A stretch of DNA of 64,000 nucleotides from Lanius collurio (taxonomy: Eukaryota > Chordata > Aves > Passeriformes > Laniidae): NCBI GenBank assembly GCA_020086605.1, contig JACBWW010000012.1:15764253-15828252 (forward strand), written 5' to 3'. A program made the translations under genes and the position numbers. The notes under the pieces were generated by a model. That model made no database searches and was not told the origin of the DNA. It saw only the letters and a program-made list of their open reading frames with translations. Positions 1 to 39,600 of the stretch are shown here, piece after piece (position 1 is the stretch's first letter; every line of letters starts with the position of its first letter).

Positions 1-365
1 GATGCCCCCAGGACACACTTGGCCCTTCTGGCTGCCAGGGCACTGCTGACTCATGTTCAACTTGTCAATGACCAGGACCCTCAGGTCCTTTTCCACAGTG
101 CTGCTCTCCAGCCTCTCCTTCCCCAGTCTGTCTGTACATCCAGAGTTGCCCCAACCCAGGTGCAGAATCTGGTGCTTTCTCTTGTTAAAATTCAGACAGT
201 TGGTGATTACCCATCTCTAATTTGTCGAGGTCTCTTTGCAGGGCCTCAAGACAATTCACACATCCTCCCAATATTGTATTACCTCCAAACTTAGTATCCC
301 TTCCAGTTCTGCATCCATGTCATTTATGAAGATGTTGAAAAGCACAGGGACTTGTGACAGATGCC
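1..365 (-). mobile_element. CR1 LINE fragment, ORF2 C-terminal part, cut by window edge
   Basis: Read on the minus strand this matches the end of the CR1 reverse-transcriptase ORF and the sequence beyond it. From high to low coordinate it has a stretch resembling the CR1 'GTTAAACAGCACTGG' region, then the stretch corresponding to 'asparagine-phenylalanine-asparagine, charged residues, LHLG', then the run leading to the AAGGCC-like segment near base 30. Frameshifts and stops break the frame, so it is a dead copy. It continues past base 1. The upper boundary is approximate because similarity fades after about 355. Confidence 0.8.
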
Positions 366-3300
366 AGTCTGTGTTATTTAGGTCCAAAGGCTTTCCTGTG
401 CCACAGCAGGGCAGCCCTTCCAGGATGTGAGACATTTGTGTCTGGAGGGCTTACCCCAGGTTGCACTGGGTCCAGTTTTGAGGTTGAAAGCACAACCCTG
501 CTGTTATCTCCTGGTGACAGGAAAGTGTTTGTCTGGAGAGCAGCGCACATTCTCTGGAGCTGGAAGTACATGTACTCCTGCAGTCTTCCAGTACAAGCCA
601 TGTCTTACAGTCACTGCTTTCCCAGTCACTTATGCCAGTCCCTCAGGTGAAGAGATGCCTTGGAAAAGCCTGCCCTCCACTTTCATTGCATTACTCTTGC
701 TGTGGAGATGGTACATCCACATTCAATCCTTCCATGCAGGCTCCTTTTGTCTGAATTTTCAGAAGAATATGCAAAAAATGTACATTTCTACATCCAAGGA
801 TTTTTTTTTAAAGTGTGTCTTTGCACTGATACCATAAGAAATTAGAAATTACATGTACATTACATTATATGTAAGGTAAATTTTAGTTAACTTTGAATAT
901 GGTTACTTAGTCTGTGAACCTGGAGCTAGATTTTACGAGATCCAATGTCTAGCCTGTAAAATCCTCCAAGGCCGATCAGTCTAAGCTTGACTTTTAAATA
1001 CTTGAACCTGCAAAGCACAAAAATGGTCAGATCCCACCCTGCTGTTTCCTATTTTAAATACAAAGTAAATCTGAACAAAGTAATGTGGGAAAATAGGCAG
1101 CTGAGGACAAGCAGGTTGCATTAATGTGAAATAAAATCTATGTTCCAGCTCTGCAACAAAGCAGCCAAGCATCTTCTGCTTCTCACAGGAGAAAAAATGC
1201 TAGAATTCCATGTGCTGAACAGAACCCAAGCACTGTTGCTGTCACACCAAATCTGCAGTGTCTGACAACAGGGATCACTGACCTGGCTGGCAGTTAGAGT
1301 GAGGTACTGAAGAGAAAAAAAAAAAAAAGAAGGAAAGAAAAAAAAACAGAGAAAAAAAAAAGAGAGAGAAGAAAGCTGAGCTGTTTTGAAGATATTATCA
1401 CCTTTTAGAATTTTGTCTGTCAACAGCTTTCTGGAGATGTTAACACAACCTGTGCTGGATATCAACTGCCAGGAAGGCACAGATGTGATCATCACAGATC
1501 CTGTCAGGCCACATGTTAAATTCCAAGTGAACCTCCAATAATTTCACTATAGCTACTTTTGGGTACATACCAGATGCAGGATGAAGTTTTTTCTCTGTGC
1601 AACTCCTTCCACAAAACTTTCTTTTCCTCCATCAATCTAACATATTGCACCCAATTTCTCTGCTTCTTGCTGGCTGTTGCACTAATTTCACCAACCATGG
1701 CATACCCAGCAAGTCACTGGCAGTAATTAAGTTTGTTATTAAATGACTGGCAGGCCACTGCCACAGGGAGATGAAAGCAGAACACAGAGGCAGAGGTTGA
1801 TGGACTCCTCAGCACAGATCGTCCTTGCATTTCAAAATGTGAGGTCTCTACAGCCTGCTGGCCCCTTGCAAAATATTCCTGATACCAAGAGTGCACAGCA
1901 GCAGGCACAGCAAGGTGGGGATTACTTAAAACAGCTGAGGATGGGGCTTAAATTTAAATTCTGCCCTTAATCAGAGAATGAAAGCCTAGCTGCAGGCAAC
2001 CGGCAGGAACTTTCCTCAGGAAATAATTCAGTGCCTGGATTCCTCTTCTGAAGATTATGTGCCTGAATTTCTTATTTCAAGAGAGTTGCTTATCTTTTCA
2101 GCTGGGTTAAAGCAGAATCACCAAGTGTGTGGGGCATCTTTATCTCCCTCATCTCCCTCCAATCTTGCTCTCCTGAGAGTTCATCTATCTGATTTTGTCA
2201 GGTCGCTCTCTCAGTTGATGCCCAAGCTGGATGCTTTCAATGCAGTCCTCAGCTACAAACACTTCTTAGGTTTGCTACCCACATCCATCCTGGTTTTACA
2301 GCCTCTTCCCTTGTTCCCACCAACCTGCATCACGAAGCCCTGTCTCTCCTGTCAGAACTGCTTCTCTGCCAATTCCTCAGTTGCTCATCTCCACACCATG
2401 CCCTGTGGTGCTGGGCTGCTTTTGCACTCCTTACACACATCTTCCTCCGCACTCCCTCGTTGTTCCTCTCTCTCCATCACTTCTGAGGTATTGCCCTTGG
2501 CGCAGCACAGCTCTAACAATGTGCCCAGGCCTCAGCTGTCAGGCATTTACTCTCTTCTCCTCCAAACCCCTTTCTGAGCAGTCTCTTCCTCTGCAGGACC
2601 TCACACACGCTTGTCCTCTGTCAAGTTTCATTCAAAGTCCACAGTCTGCGGGATGAATCTTGCAGCATACTGACATCTCACAGACTGGTGCTCTCTTGAA
2701 GCGGCTATCTACTAGGGTAAATTTAAACACACATAAATAGCATTTGGAAAGGTAAGGGTCTGGTTTCAAAAATACTTTGTAAGTGAAGAACTGGGCAATA
2801 GTAATGCATTAGGTTTCTTACATGTGAATTAACAGATGAGATACTTCCATATTTATAAAACAGAAATGATTTTAACCTGACGATTAATGACCATGAAATT
2901 GTTTTGTCAAAATCTCTCTGTGCTTGAAAACATGCAATTACTTTTAATCACCCACAATAAGGCTCATTAAGCGATTCATAGAAGATGACCAGTTAAAGCA
3001 CTGGCTTCAATAAGAAGAGATGACATCACCTGATATTTCCGATACAGTCTGCATTTCAGACAAGAACAGGCTTTGTGTTCACATCAAAGCACATATTTTG
3101 GGCATCTGCAAACATGCTAGATCTGCCTGGGAGGGATGCACAATAGGGGAGAAGGCCAATGCTTTTGCTTATGTGTCTACACTGAAGTTGCAGGACTCCA
3201 TTTGATTTTTTTTCTTCCTTCAAGGAATGCAGAGAACAGACTGTTTCACCAACTGGAGCAGTTGCACTGAACTGTAAACAGGTGATGTTTGAAAGCCTGT

Positions 3301-6300
3301 CACTGAGTCTCCTGATCAGAAATAACAACCAGCAAGCACTGGAGGACAGGCACGTACACACACGCAGTGTACACACCACGGTGCTTGTGTTATTCAGATG
3401 CTAACTCAGAGCTGATAACAGTTCACAGCTCCAACAGCCACTGTGTTGGACACAGTTGCTGAGGGCACTCAGCAAACTGTGCTCCAAAAGAGCTCCTTGG
3501 CTTTTCAGTAGCATGAGGAGACAAATCCTCCCTGAATCTCCTTCCACAGTGTGTGTAAGGTGGAGGTGGGTGAGTGCCCTCAGCGCAGCTCATAACAGGC
3601 AGGATTCAGCAGCCACACCATTAAAGGGTCCAATAGCTTCAAATAACAAGGCTTGAAACATTCTGTCTCTGGTGCTGGCTGCAGGGTGATAGCCTTTGGG
3701 CTCACAGCCACGGCTATATGGATCCAAGATTGTGTGACAAAGAGCCGAAGGACATTTCACAGCACCTTGCTCTGTGGGGGTGAAGTAGCAGGTTAGAAAC
3801 CATCTGGCAATTTCACAGAAAACAATTGATTTTCCCTTTAAGTGTCATACAGGGAAAGCATTTCCCTCTCAATTCGTGATCAAGGGAAATGAAAGATGAG
3901 GGAAGCAAAATAAAATGTTTCTTTCCTATCAAGTGATTTCTCGTATGCAGCTCTAAAAGAAAGGAGATATTCCAACAAAGGGAAATTTCAGGCTAGCCTA
4001 AGGAAGAACATGGTAACTCCAGAGAAATATCTCCCTTTGGAAAGAGGTGGTGTAATTTTAGAACAAACCAGTGGACAAAAATGCCTTTCTTGCTTGCTGC
4101 AAATAAAGGCACCATGATTTTGAAATACGTACCATGTAGTAAATCTCTCTCTGCCCACTGCCAATTTTTCATGCATATTTTGTGTGGTGCTGGGTAGATG
4201 TATATTAAGCAGGACCGAGGCACCAAAACTGTAATTTTTGCTCGCTACTGCATGGAGCAACAAAAGATTTCAAGCAGGATATGGTGAGAATCTGTGGAAT
4301 ATCACTTCAAGAGAGGCCATGTGCAGAAAAGACTGATTCAGCAATGTTGATCTTTCCTCTTGATCTTTTAGAAATAAAAAAAGACCTTTTATAAAATCCC
4401 TCTTGCCTATGAATGATGAGTCATTCTACTTTTCAACAGAGCAGCAAGTTGCCAAGGGACCCTCTTCAAGGTTTTGTTTTGAGTGCTTGAATAAAACCCA
4501 TATTTTTAAACGTTTTCTACTACTTAGAAAGGGAGCGAGGAAGGAGATGAAAACAGATGAAAACTTGACTTAGCTGACTGTACAACTGTGTCACCCAGGG
4601 AAATGTGAAGCAAATGGTACAGCACAACTTGGTTGATATGAAATTGGTTTAAGTCAATTTTTTGTTAACTATCCCCCCTTGCAATCCTGCCTCTTCCAAA
4701 ACCCCAAATCTGGATTTGTGCATAATTTGACTTCAATATGTACATCTTATGCCAGAAGATTTTACACAAAGGAATTTGAGAAGCAGCAGGAATTACCACA
4801 GCACAGAGGGTCCAATCTCCAGCATTCACTCATTACATTAAAGCAAATAATTCAAGCCATTTTCTGTGTTCACACTAAACATTGCACTAATTTTCGCAGC
4901 TGACTTTCTCTTCTGGGTTCACTTACAGTGCTCAAAGTTACTGCCATGAAAGTGAGTAATAATTTAAGCCCCAAATGGAATTATTCCCAAGCAGTGATTT
5001 TCAATTCATGGGCAGTAGGTGCCACTTGGATCAAAAAGCAAGAACGCAGCTCAGGTCTTTGGTATTCCAACAGAAATGATTCCATGGCATATCTACCATG
5101 CATAAAGGTGGCACACCATGTGTAATACCTTACTGGAATGAGGGAGAACTAGGAGGTTATCACGGATGCTGGAAATCTTTCTTGATGCCCACTCCAGGGC
5201 CACATTCCCACTTACCACACACACACTTCTGTGAAACAAGGGGAGAGATGCAAGGAAGATGCATTGACAGAAGGGCGGGGGACTTGATCAGTGTGCTGGT
5301 CTTCCCCAGTTCATACCCAACATGTTTCTGGGGGTACCTTATGAGGTAAAAGTCAGCAGCCTGCATTAATTTGGAGGCTACCAGTCCTAAGGTACCCCTT
5401 TCCTACTTGACACCACAACTTGGCTGTGCACATTCCTCAGAAAAAACTGCCACCTGTCTGTTCTGCTGCCACGCTTCAGACACAGCAGCGCTGCATCCAT
5501 TGAAAGGAATTCTTTTTCTGGAGTGAAAGCATTGATGGTTACATGCAATCAAATTTCTCCACCAGAAGCTGCATGTTGTCTCCAAAACCAGTAAACACTC
5601 AAGGCCAAGGTCAGCATTCCTGCGTGTTCTTACAGCTGTTTAGTGCCATCAAGCGTGGTATATAAACAAATCCTACTAAGCTGTGCTACATGCTAAGGTG
5701 TGCAACAGAGCAGGGCAATTTTGCTGTAGGTGAGAGATGCTCATTAAATGCAATTAATAAGCACTACCTGTGCACTGAAGGGCAGAGGAGCTAATTATTG
5801 GAAGACACTGTGTACAAATAATGTTTAGTTATGAGACCAAGGCATGCCCACACGAAATCTCAAGGAGGGGGGGAAATGACATAAATCAGAGGAATGAGTC
5901 AAGCCAAGCCATAGCTACAGACACTGCAATTCTAAAATTAGTGAACCCCAACACTGTTCTCACTGTGGTTATTAGGCCCCTCTGTTAGTCAGATTTTATG
6001 AAGCACCCTAGGACAGGGCCAGCAACTTCATTTGAATAGCATTCACCTTGGCATTCCAGGGGAGCCCATGCTGGAGCTCACAGGCATGGGGCTGGCACCA
6101 GGCTGCCAGTGGGAAGCCTCTGACAGGGGTTTGGGTTACATACATCAGCCCCCTCACAGTTTACATCCTCATCAGTTCTCTTTTCTTTCAATCAGAGAGT
6201 CTTCAAGGCTTGTAAAGGCCTCTAGGATCCTCAAAGTCCTCCAGGACTTCTAAAATTCAGCAAGGAAACAGTAAAGAAGGTGGAATTTTATACATAAGCT

Positions 6301-6828
6301 CTTGTCACCCCTTCAGTTTACTAGAATAATATTTGTTAAATGCTAACAGAGCAAACCACAATTTTCCACATGAAGTGAAAATAGCAAATGAAAATGTTTA
6401 TCAGTCTCATATAATGACAGAGCAATGGTATTTGAAAGTATGGTATTTCAAGAGAAATAAATTCTCCTTGTTTATCATCAATGGCTGCAATTATGTTGTC
6501 AAGTGATACATGAGTGTTTTGATTTCCTCTTCCTGCTGTCTTTTTACCTTCAACTTATATTGTAAGCTTGACACTGTTTATTCATGTACTATTACAGAAC
6601 CTCTGAGAGGGGTTATTATTGAAGAGTATTTATTTTTCAAAGCAGTCACGCCATGAAGCCGCAGATACAGCTAAAGCTTAACCCTACATCCTCCTCCAAA
6701 GCAGCATGTCTGTGATGTTAAACACCCCACTAACCCAAACAAACAGCATAAGGAGGGGGTTAATGAGCTCCTGGAAATGCCAAATCCAGCTCAGTGCCTC
6801 ACCCACAGCACAAGGGAATGTGAGTGAG
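366..6828. other. Intergenic DNA downstream of MRPL3, no gene recognised
   Basis: No exon, RNA gene or familiar repeat could be supported here. The stretch 2100-2650 is C/T-rich on the plus strand, so it stays open by chance for 172 codons, but the translation is rich in Ser, Leu and Pro without any domain. A purine tract lies at 1309-1375. In human, NUDT16 is the next gene on this side of MRPL3; no Nudix-box-like reading (GX5EX7REUXEEXGU) was noticed, so that gene is either absent or beyond the window. Confidence 0.6.
1309..1375 (+). repeat. Polypurine low-complexity tract
   Basis: About 67 bases consisting only of A and G except for one C at 1347; A-rich with GAGA and GGAA interspersions. 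Confidence 0.9.
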
Positions 6829-6955
6829 TCCAGAAAAAGGCCACGAAGGTGATCAGATGCTGGAGCACATCCCCTATGAAGACAGGCTGAGAAAGCTGGG
6901 GTTGTTCAGCCTGGAGAGGAGAAATCTCTGGGGAGACCTCGTAGCAGCAATCCCA
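6829..6955 (+). mobile_element. CR1 LINE fragment, 3' UTR portion
   Basis: Plus-strand CR1 sense sequence, recognised by the run equivalent to 'gagtccagaggagggccacgaagatgatc', the following 'ctggagcac', and 'gttcagcctggagaggaga'. It stops abruptly after the 'gtagcagca' equivalent and lacks the normal 3' terminus, so it is truncated at both ends. Confidence 0.88.
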
Positions 6956-9204
6956 AGTTATGGCACAGCAATTACTTCCTCAGGCAGCAGAACAGACCCC
7001 AACACTGGGTAGCATGTTGTCCTACAGGATTCAGACTCCTGGTAACATGTTCAGCTCCTTCTTATTTAATAATCTACAGGTAATATGGAATAAGAACTAA
7101 TTTTTGTTGCTGTTGTTGCTTGCCTGAGCAAATGTTGCCTGATGCCTCTAAACTGTCATTCAGACACAGTAACAAAACACAGAGACACATCTACTTGCAA
7201 CAGAGCCCTTGGTCTGCCTTTGGAAAAAAAATAACACATCCTTTTGCATGAGAAACTCTTGGCTCATCTGAGACGTGGATTTGGTATTTGCCTAATTTGG
7301 TCTCTTATTTGAAGCTTAAGAGTGTATATCCGTTAGTCACAACCTTCAGCCACACTGAATAAATACTTAGCTCCAGCATCTTTGGTAACGTCTAAAAATA
7401 GTTCAGTAAACACTCTTAGCCTTTTCTAAGAATAAACATGTAGGTGGGTTTAAAGCATTTGGTGCCATTACATTTATGAACAATTTTGCTCCTTGAACTA
7501 AATTAAGCCTGGCTTTCTCCTGCTCAAAGTCCCCTCCTAACTCAGAAGAGCAGAAAACGGAGATGGGGACCATAAGGAAAATTAAAACAAAACACCATAA
7601 GCCTTCCAACACCTGATGGAAGAACAGGTCTAGTGGATGTTTATGTTTCAATCTGTGTTGCACTACTCTGAGCTCACATCAGCAGATATTACCCATCTCA
7701 TTCTGAATCTGCTCTGCAGAAAATACTTTGGGACATGAGTTAGCAGTCGAGCTATGAAAGCCCTTGTCTTTGGTCTTCAAGCATTCTTATAAACAAAGAT
7801 GGAAAAGGTTTCCCCTGAATATCTCAACAAAAATGAGACCTAAATAAGCAGCACCTGGAAAAAAACATACAGCTCACACCCAGCACACATTTCAAAATCA
7901 CAGCTGCAGAGACTACTCCGAAAGAATATTGGCTTCAACAGCAACTTTAAAACTGAACAAATAGAAGACAACATTAACTACAGCATGCCCTGAATGACTG
8001 AAGTAATTCCCTGGAATAACATGATCAGATCATTGGAATTTGATTTTTTTATGCCAGAAAGGGAAAAGTTCTCTTACCAAAGAAACAGGAACTGAAGTAC
8101 TTTGTTGACATTCCCCCCCACTATGGTATTATCTGATACAGAACTAACCTTAATGCACTTCCATAAACCTGTGGCTTCCTTTGAGCTCACATCTTGTGAT
8201 GAAGCTGCAAAGATGAGTAGACAGCACTGCCATGGGTATTAATGGTAACAGTGTATGCAAATTCTTGAGCTACTGCAGGGCTTGTGAGTGCTCCGATGGC
8301 ACTGACAGGTATGCAGGTACTTCTCTAAGTGAAAGGATTTACAGACTACAAAAGATCAAACTTATAAATAGTGAATCATGCAAAAAATGAAAAGTAGAAG
8401 AGGCATAATAATCCCAGCTACTATTGAAAGGTGGGGTAGAAGAAAAAAGTGGGCACTATCCTAAAGACAAACTCCTCACATCTGGCCTCTCTTCTTTGAA
8501 ATAGCTCTCCTCTAACACTGTAAGAATCCATTAGAGAACATGGTAGATGCAGAGAGATTTCTCCAGAGAGCATTCAAGGGACCCTCTGTGAAGTTCAGAA
8601 CAAGCTGTTAAAAAAGGCAACAAACAGGTGGCCCCCGCAGTCTCAGTGCTGCTTTGTTACTGAATGTTTCCCACGTGACACCCCCTCACCCTACACATGG
8701 CCAACATCACCCTCCCTCTAGAAAATCTGCTGGGTATCTGCTACATTAACCTCAACACAACACAAAGGCAAAAGGAGGAAAAAAGCTCTGGAGAAAAGAA
8801 GGAAGAAAAACAAGCTCATTCTGCAAAACAATGCTCATGCATTTTCTTGTTTTATTTTGGATTAGACTTCATAGATTCCACCCCGCCGACCTCAGATCCC
8901 AAGGCACATTTGGAACCTTTTTCTGATTGATCACAGTTGCCCAGTATACTTTACATGAAAGAGAAAGAGAACTTCTTCATGTTCAGAAAATGAACTGGAA
9001 CCATCTTCAAAACAACAGTTTTTCAGGACTCTGTAGGTTTTCACAGCCTGAGGGAGAGAACTAAAGGTCACTGAAGACACACAGTTTGGTGTGCTTCACA
9101 ACCTGTCCCTCAGACTCACCTGTTGCTTTAAGTACAGGTTTGAGACTGACAGTGGGAAATCTGATTACTTGACCAAAATGGCAATATCTGAAGTGTTTAA
9201 GTCA
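6956..9204. other. Intergenic DNA, nothing recognised
   Basis: AT-rich unique-looking sequence between a CR1 fragment and the 3' end of MRPL3. Short open frames occur (for example 7403-7663 minus and 8697-8930 plus), but none has a domain, splice context or family resemblance. Confidence 0.6.
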
Positions 9205-9297
9205 GTTGGCCAGACTGCAATTCGTAGGTTTACTTTTATACAGCATTGCAATGTTCATGAAAATAACAAAAGTGTGTTTTCAAAGATGTGAAGAACA
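9205..9297 (-). other. MRPL3: MRPL3 3' UTR with candidate polyadenylation signals
   Basis: Immediately past the MRPL3 stop on the minus strand. No canonical AATAAA is close, but the variant signals TATAAA (9235-9240) and AGTAAA (9229-9234) lie about 60 nt after the stop, which suggests a very short 3' UTR. The end coordinate is a guess; a longer UTR using a more distant signal is possible. Confidence 0.4.
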
Positions 9298-35809
<26,512 letters not shown>

Positions 35810-35960
35810 GCCGCCACCCCGGCGGAGCCGCCGCCACCGCCTTCCGGCCTCGCCGCGTCCGCCGCTGGAAACCTTCCGTGCTGCCCCGGACAGACGGTTC
35901 CGGGCCCGCGGGCGGCGAGCTCGAGAGTCGACATAAAAACTCCAAAGGCTGGGCTGCAGC

Positions 35961-36315
35961 ACCCGTGGCCGATGGAGCTACTCTAACTCGGGGGGAATAC
36001 CTCCACCCAAGGGCGAGGACGTGCACAAATAGCCACGGACACCCTTCCCCCCCCAGCCCTTCCGTCCCTGCCGTCGCTCTTCTGCCTGCCAGTAAAATCC
36101 AGCGCACACCTTTCCAAAAGGGGAAAATGCCAGCGGCTGGTGGGGTACATCGCTGGCAAACACTACTTAGGCACACAGAGTTGCGGGACAATGGACTCAA
36201 AACCTTCGTGCTGAGCAGATGCTTTCGGGCATGTGGTGGTGTCTGGGAAGAAGCGACCCTGCTACGTCAAACTTGTGCGGGGCGCGGGGTTTAACCACTT
36301 CAGGTCTTTTTTTCC
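35961..36315. other. Upstream flank of the MRPL3 promoter
   Basis: Moderately GC-rich flank between the island and the next CR1. It contains a run of C near 36045 but no recognised gene. Long open frames here on both strands come from high GC and few stops. Confidence 0.6.
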
Positions 36316-36600
36316 CAGGGAAATAAGCAACAGGACGAGAGGAAACGGCCTCAAGTTGTGGCAGAGGAAGTTTAGATCGGGTATTGGGGAAAATTTCTTC
36401 ACGGAAAGGGTGGTTAAGCATTGAAACAGGCTGCCCAGAGAACGTGGTGGGATCACTGTCCCTGTGAGTGTTCAAAAAACGTGCCGATGGAGCATTTAAG
36501 GACGGGGTTTAGTGATGGCCCTGGAAATGCTGGGATAATGAGTGGACTCGATGATCTTAGAGGCCTTTCCCAACCTGAATGATCCCATGGCTCTATGATT
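36316..36600 (+). mobile_element. CR1 LINE 3' end of a second subfamily, upstream of MRPL3
   Basis: Recognised by 'gcaacaggacgagaggaaac' leading into 'ggcctcaagttgtggcagag', then 'gaaacaggctgcccagagaa', 'ggactcgatgatcttagagg' and a terminal 'gatcccatggctctatgatt'. This 3' sequence type (GGACTCGATGATCTTAGAGG) differs from the TTGGAAGGGACC type in intron 1, so the two copies belong to different CR1 lineages. Confidence 0.95.
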
Positions 36601-39600
36601 AGGTGCATAGGGATGGTACCTATGACACTGGCTTTAATGAGGTGTGGCTTAAATCCATATTCCGAATTGACTCACCTTTTTTTTTTTTTTTTTTGCCTTT
36701 TCTGAGCAGGCAACCAGCACAGCCGAGAGTGCAGTAGTTAGGATAGCAAAGGAGCATGAACCCAAGATTCCCTTTCGGTTTTGGCGGAAATCTCTTTTTA
36801 TAAAGACACACAAGCTGTCAGCATGGTCAGCTGGAATCTGTCCTTGCTTCTCTTTGCCCCACTACTCCATCTTCACCCCCACTGAGGTACATGTGGGTGG
36901 GGATGTTGCACTTGAGGCTTATAACTGGGTGGTTTTGGTGTTCACACCCAAAACTATGATCCAGAAAATTACCAGTAGCTTTCACACCCACTTCTTGTCC
37001 TGTGTTTACTTTTTGCCCTTTTAGGAGCTAGCCACATAGTGTGTTCAAAAATGCAGCTCCCAAGTTTACAGTACAACTGACTTTCACTCTCTGAAGCTGC
37101 TTAATCTCTGCTATCACAGAGATCACTGCATCTTTTTGCTCTCTCCCTGGCATCAAGAACAGCAACAGGGATGTTGCTAAATTTCATGCAGATGTGTTTT
37201 CTAATGGGGTCCATTGGTAGCTTATGCTGCTGCTCTGACAGAGACCTCCATACCAGGAGGAAGAAGGGATCTAAAAATGATAAAGGTGTTGTGTCACAAT
37301 TTGTGAACACTGTGGCAACCCAACAGTGGTGCTAACCCTACCGAAGTCCCCAGGAAGTAGCAAAATTCTATTTGCCCCCATTTCAGAGATGTGGAACTAA
37401 GGCACATAGCAGGATCAAGTAACTTGCTCTCAGCCAGAGAAGAGGGCTCCCTTGATCCTAGCAAGCCTTGCTGCTACAGAATGATGCTTTTCTCATGTAG
37501 CATCCTGCACAGCTGAGGTGACACAGGATTTCATGCACCAGTAACTTGGAAGCAATAAACGGGGGCACACATTTTTGAGAGAAGAGTTTCAGTGCTGTAC
37601 TCTTCCCCTTTTCATCATGATGCAAAACCTTTTTGTTTGTTTGATTAGTTGGGGTTTTTTTGGTTTTTTTAGGTGCATGCAGCTTGTCATGGTGCTAAAG
37701 AGAAATGAACTTGTTGGTTTGTGAGTGTAAGGGGGAGTGGGTGTAGCAAGATGGCTGCAACTCTGGATGCAATCAGATGGCAAACTGCCTGCTCTAATCA
37801 GTGGGACAAGAATTCAAGTGCTTCCTGAACACAGCAGTAAAAGGCTTTCTGCACAGCAGTGGAAATGGCTACCACTTTTTTTTTGGAGGAAAGGAAGAGA
37901 AAGGAAGAACACCCATTACAAAATAACCTTTCCCACCAGTCTGCTGTCTTGGGTAGTCCTCAGAACTGCAGTAAGTGGAAACGCCAGTTTTGAACTGGCA
38001 GCCTTCACAGGAAAGGTCACCTGGGTTTCACCTAATCTGTTTGGAGGATCTCCCTGGCTTTGCAGTGAAAGTGGAAAAAACAAAAAAGAGGGGATGGGAG
38101 TGCAGCCAGCTGATGGTTTGCAGTGAATGCTGCAAGCAAACATGCAGCTGGGCTGGCTGTTATCACTCCTATAGCTCTCTAATTGCTGAAATTGTCTCTA
38201 GTACAGTGCAGCTCCTCAGCTCAGGACTGCAGGTACAAATAAGACCTCTGTGTGAAGGAGAACAGGTGGTACTATAAACTCTATTTTTCTTGTGGCAAAA
38301 TGGCACTTCCTGCAAATAAAAGGGAAAAAATAACCTGAGAAGTGTAAACTTACCCTAGAAATCTTCCAGCTCATCTTTCCCATTAAAAATAATAAAAAAA
38401 AGTGAATATAAATGTGGCAATGCTTTGTGACTGAAATGTCCACGCTACTCAGGGGTAGCAGGAGTTTGTCTAGTAACTCCTTCATGCTGGAAAGACTGCA
38501 GGTGTGACTGCAAGACCCATAATCCCAGGTGAGGAATGTCAATCTGAATAATGAGTTGAGTTCTTTCTGGGAGTTAGCCATGCCCTGTGTTAGCAGCCAA
38601 GAGCCAGACTGAAGGAGGGAGCTCTGTTTAACTCACCAGCAAAGACCTTAGGGCAATAAAATAATGAGGCTCACTTAAGCCACACTCTGTTCTATCACAG
38701 TATTTGGTGTGTGGGTAAACCCAAGGGGTGCAGTTGAATATTGCAGAGCTGCAGGGCTTTTGTCAAGCAAATCTGCACAGATTTGGGGCCTTCTATCTGT
38801 GTGTTTGTTGGAAGATCACCTTGGCAACCTGCAGCAAGCCTTGGCTTAGACCACTGCTCCCCACGGCCCACAGCAAGTCTCTAAGATACCAAACTGTAAA
38901 CCCTTTAGCTCTTAGGTTATGTGCCTTTAATATCTGGAGACTAAGAGAAAAGATATTTTAAAGTAATACTATCATTATAATTTCCCTTTCATATCTTTAG
39001 ACTCTTTCATCAAAAAAAAGAGAAAAAAAGTAGAACACTATGTTGTTCATCATGGTAAAATCTTCATATGGATAGGTTTTACCTACTTTTTTCAAATCTC
39101 CTGAGGACTTAGTTTCCCTTGCAAAGTAAAAATACAACTCATCCCAGTATCTGGCTCAAGAATTATAGATGTTAATGTATTTTGGACTAACAGGGATTAT
39201 GAATCTCTTTGAGTTTTCTGCAATTTTTTTGGGTTTTGAAGTGGATTTGAGATTAAAAGGAAGGCGGGGTTGTAGTTGGCAGAGAATATATTTTAGATCA
39301 TTGGTTATCTCAAAAAGACAAGATGCAATTTATTTTAAAGCAGTTTTCAGAATTTAAAATGATCCATCAAAAGGCACTAGAAGTTTAAATTTGCATTAAA
39401 AAATCTGCAGGAGAAATTAATGGCAGTTCAGCCTAAAGGCAGAATGGCCTAGCTAAAACTCTAAGTAGATAAAACAAGAGAAAAATATCCCACTTCAGAG
39501 ATACATTCATATACATAATGATCTTACCCTGCACAAAGTCCATAGTATTTTATTGCAGAGAGTGGCTTGGAGCAATGATAATAACATCCAAAGCCTCATT

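Noticed and set aside
2059..2577. 172-codon plus-strand open frame
   Set aside because: C/T-rich DNA depleted of stop codons; Ser/Leu/Pro-rich translation with no recognisable motif or splice context.
1..9200. Searched for NUDT16, the human neighbour on this side of MRPL3
   Set aside because: No Nudix box or related exon could be read on either strand.
38216..38581. 121-codon minus-strand open frame between the two genes
   Set aside because: Not recognised, no homology visible, no exon boundaries; intergenic noise.
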